Below are positions 1-55,500 of a stretch of 64,000 bases of DNA, one piece after another (the stretch's first letter is position 1; each line of letters begins with the position of its first letter). The DNA is from Echiichthys vipera (Eukaryota; Chordata; Actinopteri; Perciformes; Trachinidae). Where the stretch lies: assembly GCA_963691815.1 (NCBI GenBank), contig OY829651.1, forward strand, positions 13,686,917-13,750,916, given 5' to 3'. The notes under the pieces are model-generated. The model was given only the letters and a program-made list of their open reading frames with translations, did not search any database and was not told the DNA's origin. The translations under genes and the position numbers were made by a program.

Positions 1-136
1 CTGAAAGTGTGTGTGTAACGTGGCTGATGGTGTATGAAGTATGAATCAACCCGTTCCTGTTAAGTCACCACTGAGAAACGGAGCCTGCTGTGTTGTTTGA
101 ACTGGATTCGCTTTAAACCAGCAGATCAGAAAAGAG

Positions 137-281
<145 letters not shown>

Positions 282-1118
282 GTTCAGTTCAGGGTTCGAG
301 CTGCGGTGTGCAGACAAACATACAGCAGGACAGGACAGCAGGCATTCTGCATGAAAGACGGCTCAGAATAAAAAATAGTGGACACAAAGTTGCCGACAGT
401 GTGAGCTGGCGGTTGGTTACTGACACACAGCTGTGAGCAGGAAAGATCAGGAAGGTTATTAGAGGAGAGTAACAGTCAGTATGGAGGCCTGTGTACATTA
501 GTTAGGGAGTCTTGTTAAACAAACAGCATTATCTCGCTGCACACAAGCAACATTCTATATCTATTAAACACAGTAATCTCTTATTCTTAGCACGTCAGTC
601 CAACCCTTTGACTACAACGACTCAGCAACTATGAGACTGACAGGGTTGTTTTGAAATATTTATGGTCCCCGCATAATAAGTCCTACTGACTCAGATGATC
701 CACCATAGAATAACGTTTGTGGATTTGATGAAAATAGCTCAAAAACTATTCTCTGGCTGTCTGGATGGTGCCCGGTAAATAATGTGGGCTTCGTAGATAA
801 TTGGCAGTCTTTCTGGGGAAAACCTGGTCTGATTAAGAGAGATGGTATTCAAAGTAGAACCTGGACGAAGTTGTTACGGGTCTAAAACCATGACAACAAC
901 CCAGTGTTGCGATCAGGATGCAGAGTCACAGTCTTAAACACCTCTCTGGGCTCCCTCTGGAGCATTTTCCAGATCAGTATCCTACATAAATGCTGTCTGC
1001 CCCACGATCATCTAAAGTGATTAGTTAAAAAATGAACAGAAGAGAAGCTATACAGAAAAACTTGATAAAGGTTAACACCAAATCTGCAATAAAGCAACAA
1101 AATTGTAAAATAAAATGT

Positions 1119-1232
1119 GGACTTTAAACATCAGATCTCTGTCATCTAAAGCTGTATTAGTACATGATTTGGTATCAGATAATCATATTGATTTATTCTG
1201 TCCTGACTGAAACCTGGATGTGTCATGAAGAA
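1119..1232 (+). pseudogene. Relic of LINE apurinic endonuclease domain
   Basis: Plus-strand translation gives MWTLNIRSLSSKAVLVHDLV followed by DNHIDLFC and, after a one-base frameshift, LTETW. N-I-R-S-L and L-T-E-T-W are the opening motifs of the endonuclease domain of L2/CR1/Rex-type non-LTR retrotransposons. The frame is broken and no reverse transcriptase remains nearby, so this is a dead fragment. Confidence 0.65.
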
Positions 1233-1264
1233 TATGTTAGCCTTAATTAATCCACTATTCACGA

Positions 1265-1405
1265 TCCACAATTCAGTTAAATTTTATTTACAGTGCCAAA
1301 TCATAACAAAAGTTATCTCAAGACACTTTACATATGGATTATGTCAAAACCACACTGACTTATTTATGATTCACAGAGACCTAACAATTCCCCCATGAGA
1401 AGAAA
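1265..1405 (-). repeat. Dispersed repeat, LINE-type 3' tail (minus orientation)
   Basis: The reverse complement reads GGGGGAATTGTTAGGTCTCT, then AAAGTGTCTTGAGATAACTT and TTGTTATGATTTGGCACTG, ending in an AT-rich AATAAAATTTAA tail. The same words occur in plus orientation at 43085-43225. This is a widespread fish repeat 3' end; assignment to a LINE is from general knowledge of such tails. Confidence 0.6.
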
Positions 1406-2699
1406 AAGTCACACTACCTTTAAAAATAATGATAATTATAGTTATTATAGTTATTATATACTATGCCACTTTAGAATTCTACTCCACAATCAACAAAGTA
1501 GTATTAGTATGCTCTTACTACTTAGTATAAGCAGTAAGAGTATTTCTACACTCTAGTAAAGTACTTTTTCCACCACTGGTCTCAGCTGTACTTTGTGTTT
1601 AGTGCTAATTAGCTAATATTAGCATGCCGACACGCTAAACTAAGACGGTTAAAAAGGGAAACATTATAGCTGCTTAGCATTAACATGTTACCATGGCATT
1701 AGCGTTAAGCTCAATGCACCACAGTGAACAGAGACACGAGGAGAGACACTAGCATGGCTTTGGTTTGTGCAGCTTTTTGGATGTTTTCCAATCCAATAAT
1801 GTGGCCTTTGGATGTGTGTGTGTCCTTCACATCTGTTCTGTATCTTCAGTGTGTGTACCAACTACAGACAAAAGCATCAAGCTGGCAGCGGATCAAAATC
1901 AAATTTATTAAATAAGTTTAGAGGTTGATGAAGCGCTCTTGAAGACCAGTTTGATTCATTTTATGAAAGCTTATGAGGCCTCCTCACATGTTTGCTCGCT
2001 GAATTCACAACATTTCCCGCAACATTAAGTTTGGAAGGGCTTAGTCACTGCATCATTCACTCCGCAACACTCACAACAAAAGTGGATCTAAACCGTCCTT
2101 TGCACTTTCCAAGGTCTATATGTATATCCAGAATATATATTTTAAGAGGTGAGGCTGAGCCAGCTGTCTGTGAAGTGTGTCTTTAAATCGGCTCTCACTG
2201 AAGAGGGCAGTTTGTCTGGACGTTTATCTTTAATCGTAGCCAGCCTGGACATGTGAAATCTGGTGCATTTTTGTATTTGGCCTGTTTTCTCACACATCGC
2301 ATGGGCTAAAACGCAGCACAGTGATTGGATTGTTATGTCATGCTGTTTGTAATCTCATTGTTTTGTGATGAACTTGTTGCCTTTAAATGCTCATTGGACA
2401 GTCAGACTCATTGCTCATTTTTTAATGCCTGTTTTTCAAAGCAAGAAAAGCTGCTTACAATCAGATAACAGCATCTCCACCACTCACGCTCAGATATCTG
2501 GACTTGTATCCTGGTGTTAGTTTGGATTACATTCTCTATTCCTAATGAACCCCAGTTTACTTGGCTCAGGACAGACACCTTACAAACTGAACTGCAGGAA
2601 TAAACACTCCTGTTTAACAGACAGATAGATAGATGTGAGGGCTCTCGTTCTTTTTGTTCAGTGAGTGGTGAGTGAATCAACTCAATGCAGTCAGGTGTG

Positions 2700-3000
2700 T
2701 GTGGCACTGATTGGTGTTGATTAACCCCAGGTGTGGGGAGTCTTCATATACCCTGAGTCTCCAGTGCTCTGTGCTGATTCATTATCTCACCATCAGAGGT
2801 AGTGAGAGCGTCTCCCTGTTGTCAGTGTATCTACAAACCTTTGAGGGGGCAATTTTTGTGTTGGTGGTTTAGTTTATAGTGCTTTAGTGCTTTATTTCAT
2901 TAAGGAAGCCTGTGGTGGCTCTGTACAGTTTTGTGGTTTATTCTCTTTCCTATCACTATTGCGATTGTGTGGATAACTTTGAGACACCCCTGGGTCCGCA
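2700..3000. other. Gene-free stretch, possibly a repeat fragment
   Basis: A promoter-like patch (CTTCATATACCC around 2744-2755) precedes GT-rich sequence. The composition resembles fish LTR fragments, but no second LTR, primer-binding site or TG..CA border could be found. No gene is visible. Confidence 0.25.
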
Positions 3001-3009
3001 CCTGCACAG

Positions 3010-3470
3010 CTAAATGGCAGGGTGAATGCAAATGTTTGTGAACCTCCTTCGGCAATATGCAATACCTTCACTGCAATTCATGCAAGACAATTCCCCCCCC
3101 ATCACACTGCAGAACAGGTTAAGCAGTTCCTTGAAGGTAAGAATATTGAAACAATGAAATGGCCAGCCCAGAGTCCAGATCTAAACCCCATAGAGAATCT
3201 CTGGAAAATCCTTGGCAACAAAGTAATGTCTAAGAAACCCACTACAGTTACTGAACTGTGGAAGAGACTGAAGAAGATGGACCGAGATCAAACCAGAGCA
3301 GTGTGAGAAACTAGTAATGTCCTGTGGGCGCAGATGTGCTGAAATCATTCAAACCAAAGGCCTCTACACTTCCTATTACTTTTTGAATCCTATAGCTCTA
3401 TGAAAACATTGTTTAAATCTTCTCTTCTGACACAATTGCTCAGTTTTTTTCATAAAATAAAGGTTTTTGT
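3010..3470 (+). mobile_element. Tc1/mariner transposon relic with transposase C-terminus
   Basis: The plus-strand frame 3022-3306 contains WPAQSPDLNPIENLW, the diagnostic segment holding the last catalytic acidic residue region of Tc1-like DDE transposases, followed by a typical Lys/Arg-rich tail and stop at 3304. The N-terminal DNA-binding and first two catalytic residues are absent. Downstream sequence resembles the Tc1 3' non-coding end. It is a dead, truncated copy. Confidence 0.85.
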
Positions 3471-4680
3471 TGAAGTGCCTTGGTTATATAAAAAAAACAT
3501 GCTAGTACAGCAGTGGTACAGCCACAGCGCATATCAAATTCTGAACAGTAAAAAATAATATTTCAGAACAAATCAAGTATTTATAATTTGTTCTCTAATT
3601 TTTTTATCTCCAGTGTAGATAGATGTACTTTATTGTTTCCAAATTGGGAAAGTATTTTGTTACAGCAGCAGGTTATCCAAGTATTGCACGGAAACGGTAA
3701 ACATATATACATTGTAAACATATCGACACTAGACCAGAAAAATAACCCTAATAAAATAAACAACATAAAATAAATTAATATAGCATACTCAAAATATAAC
3801 CTATATCTACAGAATTGAGTAGAATACACTTTCAATATCAATTGCTCAGGAAATAAGAGTCTGCTTGTCCCCTTCATATACGCAGCATCATTGTTGTTCC
3901 TCCAGTTCAGTCTGGTGTCGATGTTATTGTCCTCCACCACGTCTACACGGCTGTGAATCCCTCCTCTTCCTTCTTTTTGCATTTAAAACTACCACACTTG
4001 ATCAGAGTGCTCCTCAACTTGATTACCATTTAAATAAACTGCTCTTAAAACTCACCAAACGCCTTTGACTCTGAACTTCAGACCTTGGGATGATAATACC
4101 ACATCAAATAATTCAGAAAGAAAAGGACTATTCGGGGAATCTCTGTTAAAGCTTTTAGAAAAAGCACTTTACCCTCTCTGTACTCAGAGGTTTCTTTACT
4201 TAGCCTACTGAGTCTTTTTCATAAAAGTGCCACCTGAATACTAATTAATGGCGGCACTCTTTTCAAATAACATGTTTTAATAATATAACATTTTTCTTTC
4301 AGTAGCAGTAGGAGTGGATAGGGTGATGCTGGTTCAAGTCAGGTTTGATTTGGACTCAAGTCAAACTGGAGAAGAGTGACTGACACCCTGAAGGTGACGC
4401 AACAGCGAGTCCTGTCTACATCATCAGAAGTGTTTGATATCAGCGACCCCTTACTGACTGGGGCCTCTAGGCCTGACAACTTAGTTTTACGCAACTCCTT
4501 GCACTCATAAAACATTCAAAAAGCAGTTTGTTTTTTTTATACTTTGGAACCTGCATTGTTTTACTCCACTAGCTCGCCATCTTCTTCTTGCCTCTTGATA
4601 CATGTCTTGATGCATTGCTGCCAACTGCTGTGGATCAGCGGCGTGAAGCTGCAGGCACAAACCATGTATCATGACTTTGT

Positions 4681-4914
4681 GGGCGACTGTGGTTCAGGAA
4701 GTAGAAGGGGTCATCCACTAATATTGGCGGTCCGATCCCCGGCTCCTCCGGTTTGCATTTCGAAGTGTCCTCGGGCAAAACACTGAACCCTGAACTGCTC
4801 AAAGTCTTTGCCATCGGTGTGTGAATGTGCGTCTGAATAATTAGAATTAGATCCTGAGGATGAGTGGTGGGAAGACGAGGAAGGCGCTACGTATATAAGT
4901 GAGATCCATTTACC
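4681..4914 (+). repeat. tRNA-derived SINE, copy A
   Basis: The head GGGCGACTGTGGTTCAGGAA has an A-box-like TGGTTCAGG and a B-box-like GGCGGTCCGATCCC, followed by a tRNA-unrelated body (TCGAAGTGTCCTCGGGCAAA, ACACTGAACCCTGAA) and the tail end ATCCATTTACC. Two more copies of the same family lie in the opposite orientation at 37482-37754 and 61791-62077. Confidence 0.8.
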
Positions 4915-5035
4915 GTTTGCTCTTGCCCCAAAGACATGTAGTATTTCCTCCTGGTCATGAGTAAGATGCAAACTAAATAAATGTGGCTAAGACAACAGAT
5001 ATTTGTTTTTTCTTATTTTTTTAGGCTAAATTATA

Positions 5036-5515
5036 TTAAAGGTTCACTCTGTAAGTCTGGCAGATTGAGTTGACTCCGTTTGTTTACAACTCTCACAACC
5101 CTCCCCCACTACCACCGAGCTCCTTCACTCCCTCTCATCGCCACCATTTCTGTTTCTCTCATTGATAAGCAGCATGGAGTACACGCTACATGGAGGTAGG
5201 CTGGCTTACTTACTCATAGTAAGCAATTGCTAACGTCATGTTGCGCATGTCTATCTTGAGGCAATATGCATGTGATATTGTAACATGCGCAAGGGGGAAG
5301 GTGGGGAGCTGTGGCGTGTGCACAAACTGTGCCTGACAGTCAGCTCTGCGCTGAGTGGACAGGATGGATTTTTGCAAAAAAAAAACAACAGGCTCTACGT
5401 GTACGTAGAGGCACGTTTTTTTTTTGAAAACCGGAGGATTTATGTTCTTCCATCGGAGCAAAGTGTCGGTTTCAGTGAATATGATCAAACAAATTTTGCC
5501 GACTGCAGCTTTAAG
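5036..5515 (+). repeat. Dispersed repeat, copy 1 of an inverted pair with 41515-42345
   Basis: Shared blocks with the reverse complement of the second copy include AAGTCTGGCAGAT near the left end, ACCACCGAGCTCCT, GTGGCGTGTGCACAAACTGT, AACAACAGGCTCTACGTG and AATATGATCAAACAAATTTT. The right end finishes CTGCAGCTTTAAG. This copy is about 480 bp against about 830 bp for the other, so an internal block differs. No coding capacity is seen; probably a non-autonomous transposon. Confidence 0.75.
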
Positions 5516-7212
5516 ACTGTAGGAGGTTGAAAAATGCAGCGCTGTCACCGCTTTACCATGTTTTCATTGACTCAAAACAAACACTGCATACTGCACCTGT
5601 GTTACCGTGAGTTTTCAAAGGGTGGTAATCAAACACGTTTTTTACCGCAGTTTGTCATTACGCTACTAACTGTTTCATCCCTATTAGTACCTGTATGGAG
5701 TGATGGTAGAAAATTGCTTTTGACCCTCAACATCCATTTTTAAATGCTGAGCTCTAGATGTTTCCATCAGGTTTCGTCTCCCCAAAGATGGCACTTACAG
5801 ATATAGATTGTCTTTTGTTTGCTTTTGACTTTTGTTTGTCTGCTATTGTTTTATAAAGAAACTAACAGCGGATATCATTTCATTGCATTTTCTTTTTCCT
5901 GGTTTATGGTGAAAGTGTAGATATGGATCTTCAGTGCTGTGTTGGCTAACTAACAGCATGCATCATGGGAAAGAAGTGAATACATGTTTTATGCATGGAT
6001 GCTCGGTGTAATTACTGTTATTTGTGTCTAGAGTGTTGCAGGCTGTGATGTGGCTTATAGGTGCTATAGGTAGTCATATGTGGTCCTCTCTTCTCTTCAG
6101 ACAGACGGTTCGACCGTTGTCAAACGGTTGAAAGGGCTTTATCACTACCATAGAAATGAAGAGCTATGGCCCTACTCTACCTCCTAGATGCCTTAGTAGG
6201 CTGTTATCTACTGTAATGGTAAGCTGGATCACCCATCAATGTCGCTTTAAACTACTGAACCGCGACGCTGTATGATGATGTAATATGATGGTAGGAAGTA
6301 CTAAAAGACAAAGATTCCATGCAAGGAGGAAGGTTTGGGTGATCAGACAAACAGGACTTTCACACAAGAGACTGGAATTTATGTCTCATGTGAAACGGTG
6401 ACTTTTTAAGTTTAATTCATTACATTCTTTAGTATTTTAACCCAAAGCACAATCTTTTCCTAAACCTAACCGAGTAGTTTTGTTGTCTAAACATAACCAA
6501 GTAATGCCCATTTTGTTTGAATGGACAAAGCGACTCCAAGACTCTTAAAAAGTGACGCCAAGAGGTCCTACCAGCAACTACCTGAAAATATTAGTAGGTG
6601 TAGCTTCTAACCCATTTATATGAGGCTGATGACCTCTCATTACTCAATTTAATGGAGTGATAACATCCAAAGTGTTTGTTCAGCTGCACTTTTAAAATAT
6701 TTGAATCCCACCCCTGCAAATCCTGCAGCATATTCCAGCGACGCAGTTCTCCTGTCCCCCTCTTTTATGTTTGCACCGATGTCTTTAATATCATATTTTG
6801 TTACCTCATGCCTCATTTATACTGTATTTATAATGGGTTTTACCTCACTTGTTTATTCCAATACTGTTTTTTTGTTAAAATAACACAGTTTCTGTTTGTG
6901 TGTATGAAAACAGTGATCGGTGGTGGAAGCGGCTGTGATGCAATGACACCAGCTGAAACCTAAGGCACCAAATTTGTCAGGGCTGGCTCTGATCTCTGCA
7001 TGCACTGGGGATTTATTTTCTCTTAATTCGGGGTGATTTCTTTCATTTTTATGATGATAACCGCGCTGATATAGAGCTGAGATTATAATAAATGTCTGTG
7101 GGACGGAACAAGAGACCACATGTGTCACAGGCCCTGAACTGAAATGTGAAATGTTGACATTTTTCTCAGTAATTTAGAGATAAGAATTAAACCTTAGTGT
7201 ATAAAAATGATC

Positions 7213-7240
7213 TTTTGTAGCTTAAAATTAAGCTACAAAA
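7213..7240. repeat. Perfect 13-bp inverted repeat with 2-bp spacer
   Basis: TTTTGTAGCTTAA, two A bases, then TTAAGCTACAAAA. It could extrude as a hairpin. No flanking gene end explains it as a terminator. It may be the fused ends of a small palindromic transposon relic. Confidence 0.8.
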
Positions 7241-7535
7241 AAAATGTAATATGTGGGAAATATGCCTCATTAAACCTAAAGGGTGAAGCCATCTCTGCAT
7301 GCTCACTATTACCTCTGGATTAATCTGTTAGTCATTTAAAAGGACGACTGCTGTGGGCTGTTGGACTGTGAAATTGTTGTCTCAAACCTTTACGTAAATG
7401 CTTTTATGTCCTGGATATGTGTTACTGACTACAAAGTTAGAAATGTCAATTAGTAGCTCTCACACTCAGTTACGCTGCTTTGTTGTGAGGAAACCTGACT
7501 TTTCTGTCAGTAATTCCAACAGAACACATTATCCG

Positions 7536-7571
7536 GTGTGTGTGTGCGTGTGTGTGTGCGTGTGCGTGTGC

Positions 7572-7618
<47 letters not shown>
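7536..7618 (+). repeat. (TG)n microsatellite abutting ccdc88b exon 24 donor
   Basis: Runs to within about ten bases of the exon 24 splice donor. In the ccdc88b transcript it is a CA repeat at the start of the intron. Several CG interruptions occur in the left half. Confidence 0.97.
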
Positions 7619-7619
<1 letters not shown>

Positions 7620-7625
7620 ACTGAC

Positions 7626-50214
<42,589 letters not shown>

Positions 50215-52303
50215 TGTTGTGAGACCCTGCAGAAAGACAACTAATTAAAAAATATTATCAACACTGTGTGTGTAATGAATCAGAGAGAGAGAATCCATCT
50301 TGCGTCAAGTGAAGTAGTTTGACATTTGTGCGGCCCTTCCCCTCCCTGCACCTCGCTGTCTCTTCCTCTCTGTGACAGTTTCATTGCAAAACCACACCGG
50401 AATTTTCAAAACGCACGTGTTGTTCTTTCTTCTTCTTCTTCTTCTTTTTTTGTTTTTAAGCCAACAGCTTCACACGTCCTCCACACATCTGAGATGTTTA
50501 AAAATGACAAAACGTGCATTGGGTTTTGTGTGCAAAAGAGTGTTGATTTAAACACTGCACAATATGATTAAAGGCATAATTTGTTATTTTGACACATTTT
50601 GAATGGAAGTCGTCTACAGCACAAACTGCTTTATGGAAATGTTTGCTTCTGTGTTATTTCTGCTTAATAATTCACTGGTTATCTTTATTGCTCCATGGCC
50701 ACACTAAAGTCAGATTCAAGCACTGTGCAACAGCGAACTCTGGTGGTTTGAAGTGAAAGTTCATCATTTTTAAATGATGCATTATTTCCATGACAAAATC
50801 ACTGGGGGAAGTGTAACTAAGCAGCCCTACTTTTATTTAGGTGCTGCATTTCCTGTGCAGTGAACACTATTTTAGGAAACTATCTGCAGTATGATATGTG
50901 TCATTGGGTAGAAACACATTCTAGCTGTGAAGTGGCTTTATTGGTCATCTAGCCTTGGTGGTACAATAGTTTATGTACCCTTTTGTTTGTAGACTACACA
51001 AATGGTCCACAATAGGCGTCATCCTTCCCTTAATTACTCAGAATTTTCCATTTTGAAGAAGTAACTATGAAAAATTGCAAATATTTTGTTTGTTTTTCTT
51101 ACTTACTTCTTACTTCTTACTGAAAAAAAATCGGTTCATTCATTCATTTTCTGATTCATATATCCACTTTGTTTTTTAAAATCATCTAAGAAAACTGTAA
51201 CCTTCTATCTCTTACTCTGCTACTGTGATATTCATTATTACAGTTCACATATTTGAAGGATGTGACAAAGTCTGAAACAAAACTTTCAACCTCTAATGTA
51301 ATCCTTAATTAAAGATAAAATTAAAATAAAACATTCATTGACTTCTGTGATAAAGTTTTATTTAAGAAGAGTGAGCACACATTTGGATAGCTAGGACACA
51401 TCACAATGAAATATTCTTTGCAAATAAAAAGCATTAAAAAACTGTTTTTGCTTTATGAAAATAACTTCCAACATGTTATATCAGTGCGCTGTTTTCTGTC
51501 TCTGCATGACAGCGTGTGTGCCTGTGTGTGCCTGTGTGTGACGAATCTGCCTGTGCAGCAGTTCTGGGATTAACCACACCAGGATTATCAGATTGTTTCC
51601 AGAATAGACAAGATGACAGCTTCATATAGGGCACCACACTCTCTCACACACACAAACGCACACACTTAATCTCATTCTCCTTTCTGAACTCAGGTAACCC
51701 TTACTCAGGGAAATTCGCTTGTCTATTATATTACGTGTACAAAAGGAAGCCGACACTACAAAGCAGTTAAAAACTTCTACCTTTAATACATAATTCATGT
51801 TCCATAATAACAAGTTCCAAAGCATTTCATTGCAGTTTAGTACAAAGTCTACAGCCGTGAGATGAATAATACAGTGCAAATGGGCATAATCATAAGCATC
51901 ATGTGACTTTGCCAAATTTCAGCCAAATATCAGAAAGTTAAATATTGTCTGTGTGAATGCTACACCCCTTAAAACTGAATGTACTCTCTTCTACAACCAA
52001 AAGTACTACACATCTCCCGAACAGGTTGTCTGATGGTGAACGCGTTCATGAAGTCCTGCACAGAGGAGAAGTTTGTTTTGCTGTCTGTGCAGGGCCTAAT
52101 AAGATTCCCTATCTGTTGCCTTGTTTTGGCCATGTGCGAGGGAGCTGCAGCTGCTGCTTTGGTGGAGCGTAAATCAAGCCTAACGTGTCAAAACCCAACA
52201 GGTGTTGTACCCACCACCTGCTAACTCACACAACCAAGAAACCTCAAACACATCCCCCCCTGCGTCCCATTCTCCTCAGCCTATATTTGAATAGTTTCCC
52301 ATT
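50215..52303 (-). other. Compact intergenic region: 3' UTR of prph2-like gene and 5' flank of ccdc88b
   Basis: About 2.1 kb separates two co-directional minus-strand genes. ATTAAA on the minus strand near 51783-51788 and AATAAA near 51357-51363 are candidate poly(A) signals for the tetraspanin gene. An acceptor-like TTTCTGCAG ends at 50227, 13 bases before the ccdc88b ATG, implying a noncoding first exon of ccdc88b within this interval or beyond. No other gene is visible; there is a short CTT run near 50431-50446. Confidence 0.5.
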
Positions 52304-52555
52304 CTAACTGGCAGGAGTAGGGGATGCAGCCTTCTCAGCTTTCTCGGCATCTGCATCCTCAGAGGACCCTTCGCCGCCGTTGGGGTCGACCTGCCCCATC
52401 TTTAGCATGATAAGGACGTTGACTTTGAGGTCCTCAAAGGTTTCCTTCACACCCTTCTCCAGGAGAAAGCCCTCACTTTCGCCTTCTGGGTCCTCCAAAG
52501 CCATGGCTGCTTCCACAGCCGTCTGCAGGTAACGCAGGCTCAGAAGCACTGACAG
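52304..52555 (-). CDS. prph2-like exon 5: fourth membrane segment and cytoplasmic C-tail, stop TAG
   Basis: Begins LSVLLSLRYLQTAVEAAMAL, equivalent to PRPH2 GLRYLQTSLDG, and then has ESEGFLLEKGVKETFEDLK, the region that in PRPH2 carries the rim-targeting and fusion-associated C-terminal segment. The tail ends in an acidic Ala/Glu/Ser stretch. It is about 13 residues longer than the human protein. The intron before it is 2.9 kb and rich in dispersed repeats. Confidence 0.93.
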   Translation of the reverse strand: MSVLLSLRYLQTAVEAAMALEDPEGESEGFLLEKGVKETFEDLKVNVLIMLKMGQVDPNGGEGSSEDADAEKAEKAASPTPAS

Positions 52556-55500
52556 CTGGAGACAAAGAAACAATAAGAATGATGTAAAAACGGAGATGGT
52601 TTGATAGGATCAGGAAAACTGATGTCTGAAGAATCAACGTGATCATATTAATAATCATGTTTTGCTGTAAGATGAGTATGATAAACGTTTCGGGACTGTA
52701 CGACAAGTCTTGTGTGACGTTTTTTTGGAAGAGACAGAGATGGTCTTTTAATGATTTCTCACTTTACATTTAGATTCTGTTTCATGCTTCCCTTGCAGAT
52801 ATTACATCAACATGCAGTAACCAACCACAGCGACTTCCTGGTTGATCCAATCATGAAGTGCTAAAAATTGCAGTTAGTAGGTTTCATAATAGAGCAATTT
52901 CTCATTGACCCCCATGTTAAACAGGCCGCTTTCACAGCATAATTAAATCTGTTTACGGCCTGGTACAAAAAAACCTTCTAGTCTGTATGTTTGGTCATAT
53001 CTCCATGACAACACTGAGGGGGGTCAATTTTTATTTAATTGGAGGTTAAAGTTTATGAATAATTAGGTACGCGGCCTCTTGAGTGACAGCAAACTGCAGG
53101 CCCTCACTTCTCCTCAGAGGTAAACATCAGCCAGAGGGACGTACCACCCCCACCATCACATCAATTCCCTTTCTTGGTAAGAGGGAATGAGACAGACTCT
53201 GACAAGATGGCGACTCCCTACAGTGAAGGATACATTTATTTTTTATACAGTCTATGGGTTTAATGTATCATCATATAAGCTCATACAGCCATCAGTGCCC
53301 TTGTGCAAGCCCCTGAACTGCAGAACCTGTTTGAACAACAAAACTACTTAGTTTGGTTTAGGAAAAGATTCTGATTTGGGTTAATATAAGTATTGTTACA
53401 CAACTAACGTGCATTGTGTTTGTTAAGTAGTTAAAGCAACGTTGACTTTTGATTTCACACTGGACCCATCCACCTCGACCCCCAGAAGCAGAAGCAGCCC
53501 TGCACGTCCTCACTCACAAGTATGTGGGTCATATACAAATCAAATTGTACATTACCTTTCATAGGTATAATAACAGTGGTTAAATGTTAAAGTTAACGTC
53601 AAGGTACACTATCATAAAGTCTGCATATTTTCTAAAACATGAGGCATAAGGTCCAATCATTTTCATACTGTCCCTTACACAGAATGGGTTCACATCTCCA
53701 AACTTTATTCCTGCAGTCCATCTAAAGCAATATAAATGAGTTGTGACACAGTCAGTGCTGTAAATTTTGAGTTATATCTCATGCTTCCTCTTCCCTCTTT
53801 TGTTTGATAACGGGGCTATATGATTTAAAGCACATTTTGGCTTTTTATTGAAAATCAGACGTTATCTACAACTCAGCCTGAGGCCTCGTTCACTCTTCTC
53901 AGCAGCAGACCATCCTCATCATGGTGGACTGGAAAAACCACCATACTGAGCTGCTGCATTTCAAAGTATAGATTGTTTGTTAAAGCTGCAGGCGGTGTTT
54001 AATGATGCACTTTTAAACATGTGTATGAGCGTCCTGTTGCAGCCTGAGGCCTTGTTTGTTATTTGAGAAAGAGAAAGTGCCATCAATAGTGTTATTTAGC
54101 AAAGGAGTCTAAGTACGTTTGATTGAAAGACAGAAATCAATGTGTGTCAGCAGCCCTTGTTCAATTTAATTGAACTTTTGAAATAAATGTGAATTTGGCA
54201 CGTCAACTGGTTTGGAGCAAATGAATAAGGCTATAGCGTAGGTAGAAGATAGAAGAAAGGGCTGAGAACTCAAACAGGTCACCTTGGTCATCTAACTCAT
54301 TAATGAGAGAAAATGGAGACAGGTTTACAGGAATTTTGTTCAGTTGGGCAAGTTTTAATTGTTCTTTCATGCCAGCTAGTATTGGCCATGTTTCATGATG
54401 TCTGGAGATGCAAACACTTTATGGGAATATTCAGGAAGACGGTGACAGCGGAAACAGCTGATTACTTGTGAGTTAAATATTCGCAAGGCCAGGGGAACGT
54501 TCAGCCCCGACAAAATGTAAACCATTTATTTAAAAAAGAAACAGTGGTGCGTCAAATAGCCTTTTGTGTACGCAAGTGCACTGCCTTTTTAATGCCATGA
54601 GTTTACGTACAGTACATGTCACTGCTGATTGGGTAACACCTCTAACACACCCAACGAGAGAAAACATCTCAAAGTCTGTTGCATATTGAGTTCCAAATCT
54701 TTCTCTTTTTCTTTTAATACATACTGCAGCTGCTCTTGTGAAGTATGTGCTGTTTTATGTAATATACATACTAAAAGGATATAACTTTTTCATAACATTG
54801 TGCCTTGAACTTTGACTCTCTGGCTCATATGTGCTGGAAAGGATTGTGGGTCAGAATAGCCAGAAAATCATGCTGGCTTGCATACTGCAAAATCGGTTGG
54901 TGCAGTAGGATATCCTGGCATACTGCCTTTGACAGACTATTTATTGGGACATATTATTATTATATTATACATCATATTATATTTACATATTACATTTGTT
55001 TCCATCATACTCATAGTATGGTTGTATTTGTATTAGAACGAAGGGACCTTTTCAAGGACACATGTCGGTCAAACTGTAGCAAAACGGTGCATATCGTTTT
55101 CAGATTGAACATGTCCCAGAGTTTATTCAGCAAAGGTGCTCCCATACCTCTCATAGCACATCAACTCTTTTTGGACAGGCAAGGCAAAAACCACCTCAAG
55201 TGAGTGTAAAAAAGTTTGATGTGCAATTGAGAAAGTTTTAATAAATTGTCCTGTTTACAAACAGCTTTTCTAATGCGATACTTCAAAAACAATGTGTGAG
55301 GTTTTAATTCTGGTGGTTGTCATGGCAGTCAGTACATCAGGAGACAATAATTATTACAAAAAATATATATGTGTGTGTGTGCAGGGGCGCAGCAGAAATT
55401 TCTGGGGCCTGGTCACAGGACATAGGTCACAAATGAAAGAATAATCCCACCTGTATTAAGATGACTGACAGCACACCTGGGCCTGTTGAGTTCATCAGAT

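Noticed and set aside
901..985. Possible terminal exon of ccdc88b
   Set aside because: A short minus-strand frame with an Ala/Glu/Gln look stops quickly and does not match the family's C-terminal segments.
54805..55203. 132-residue plus-strand frame in prph2-like intron 4
   Set aside because: AT-rich, no domain, no splice or promoter context.
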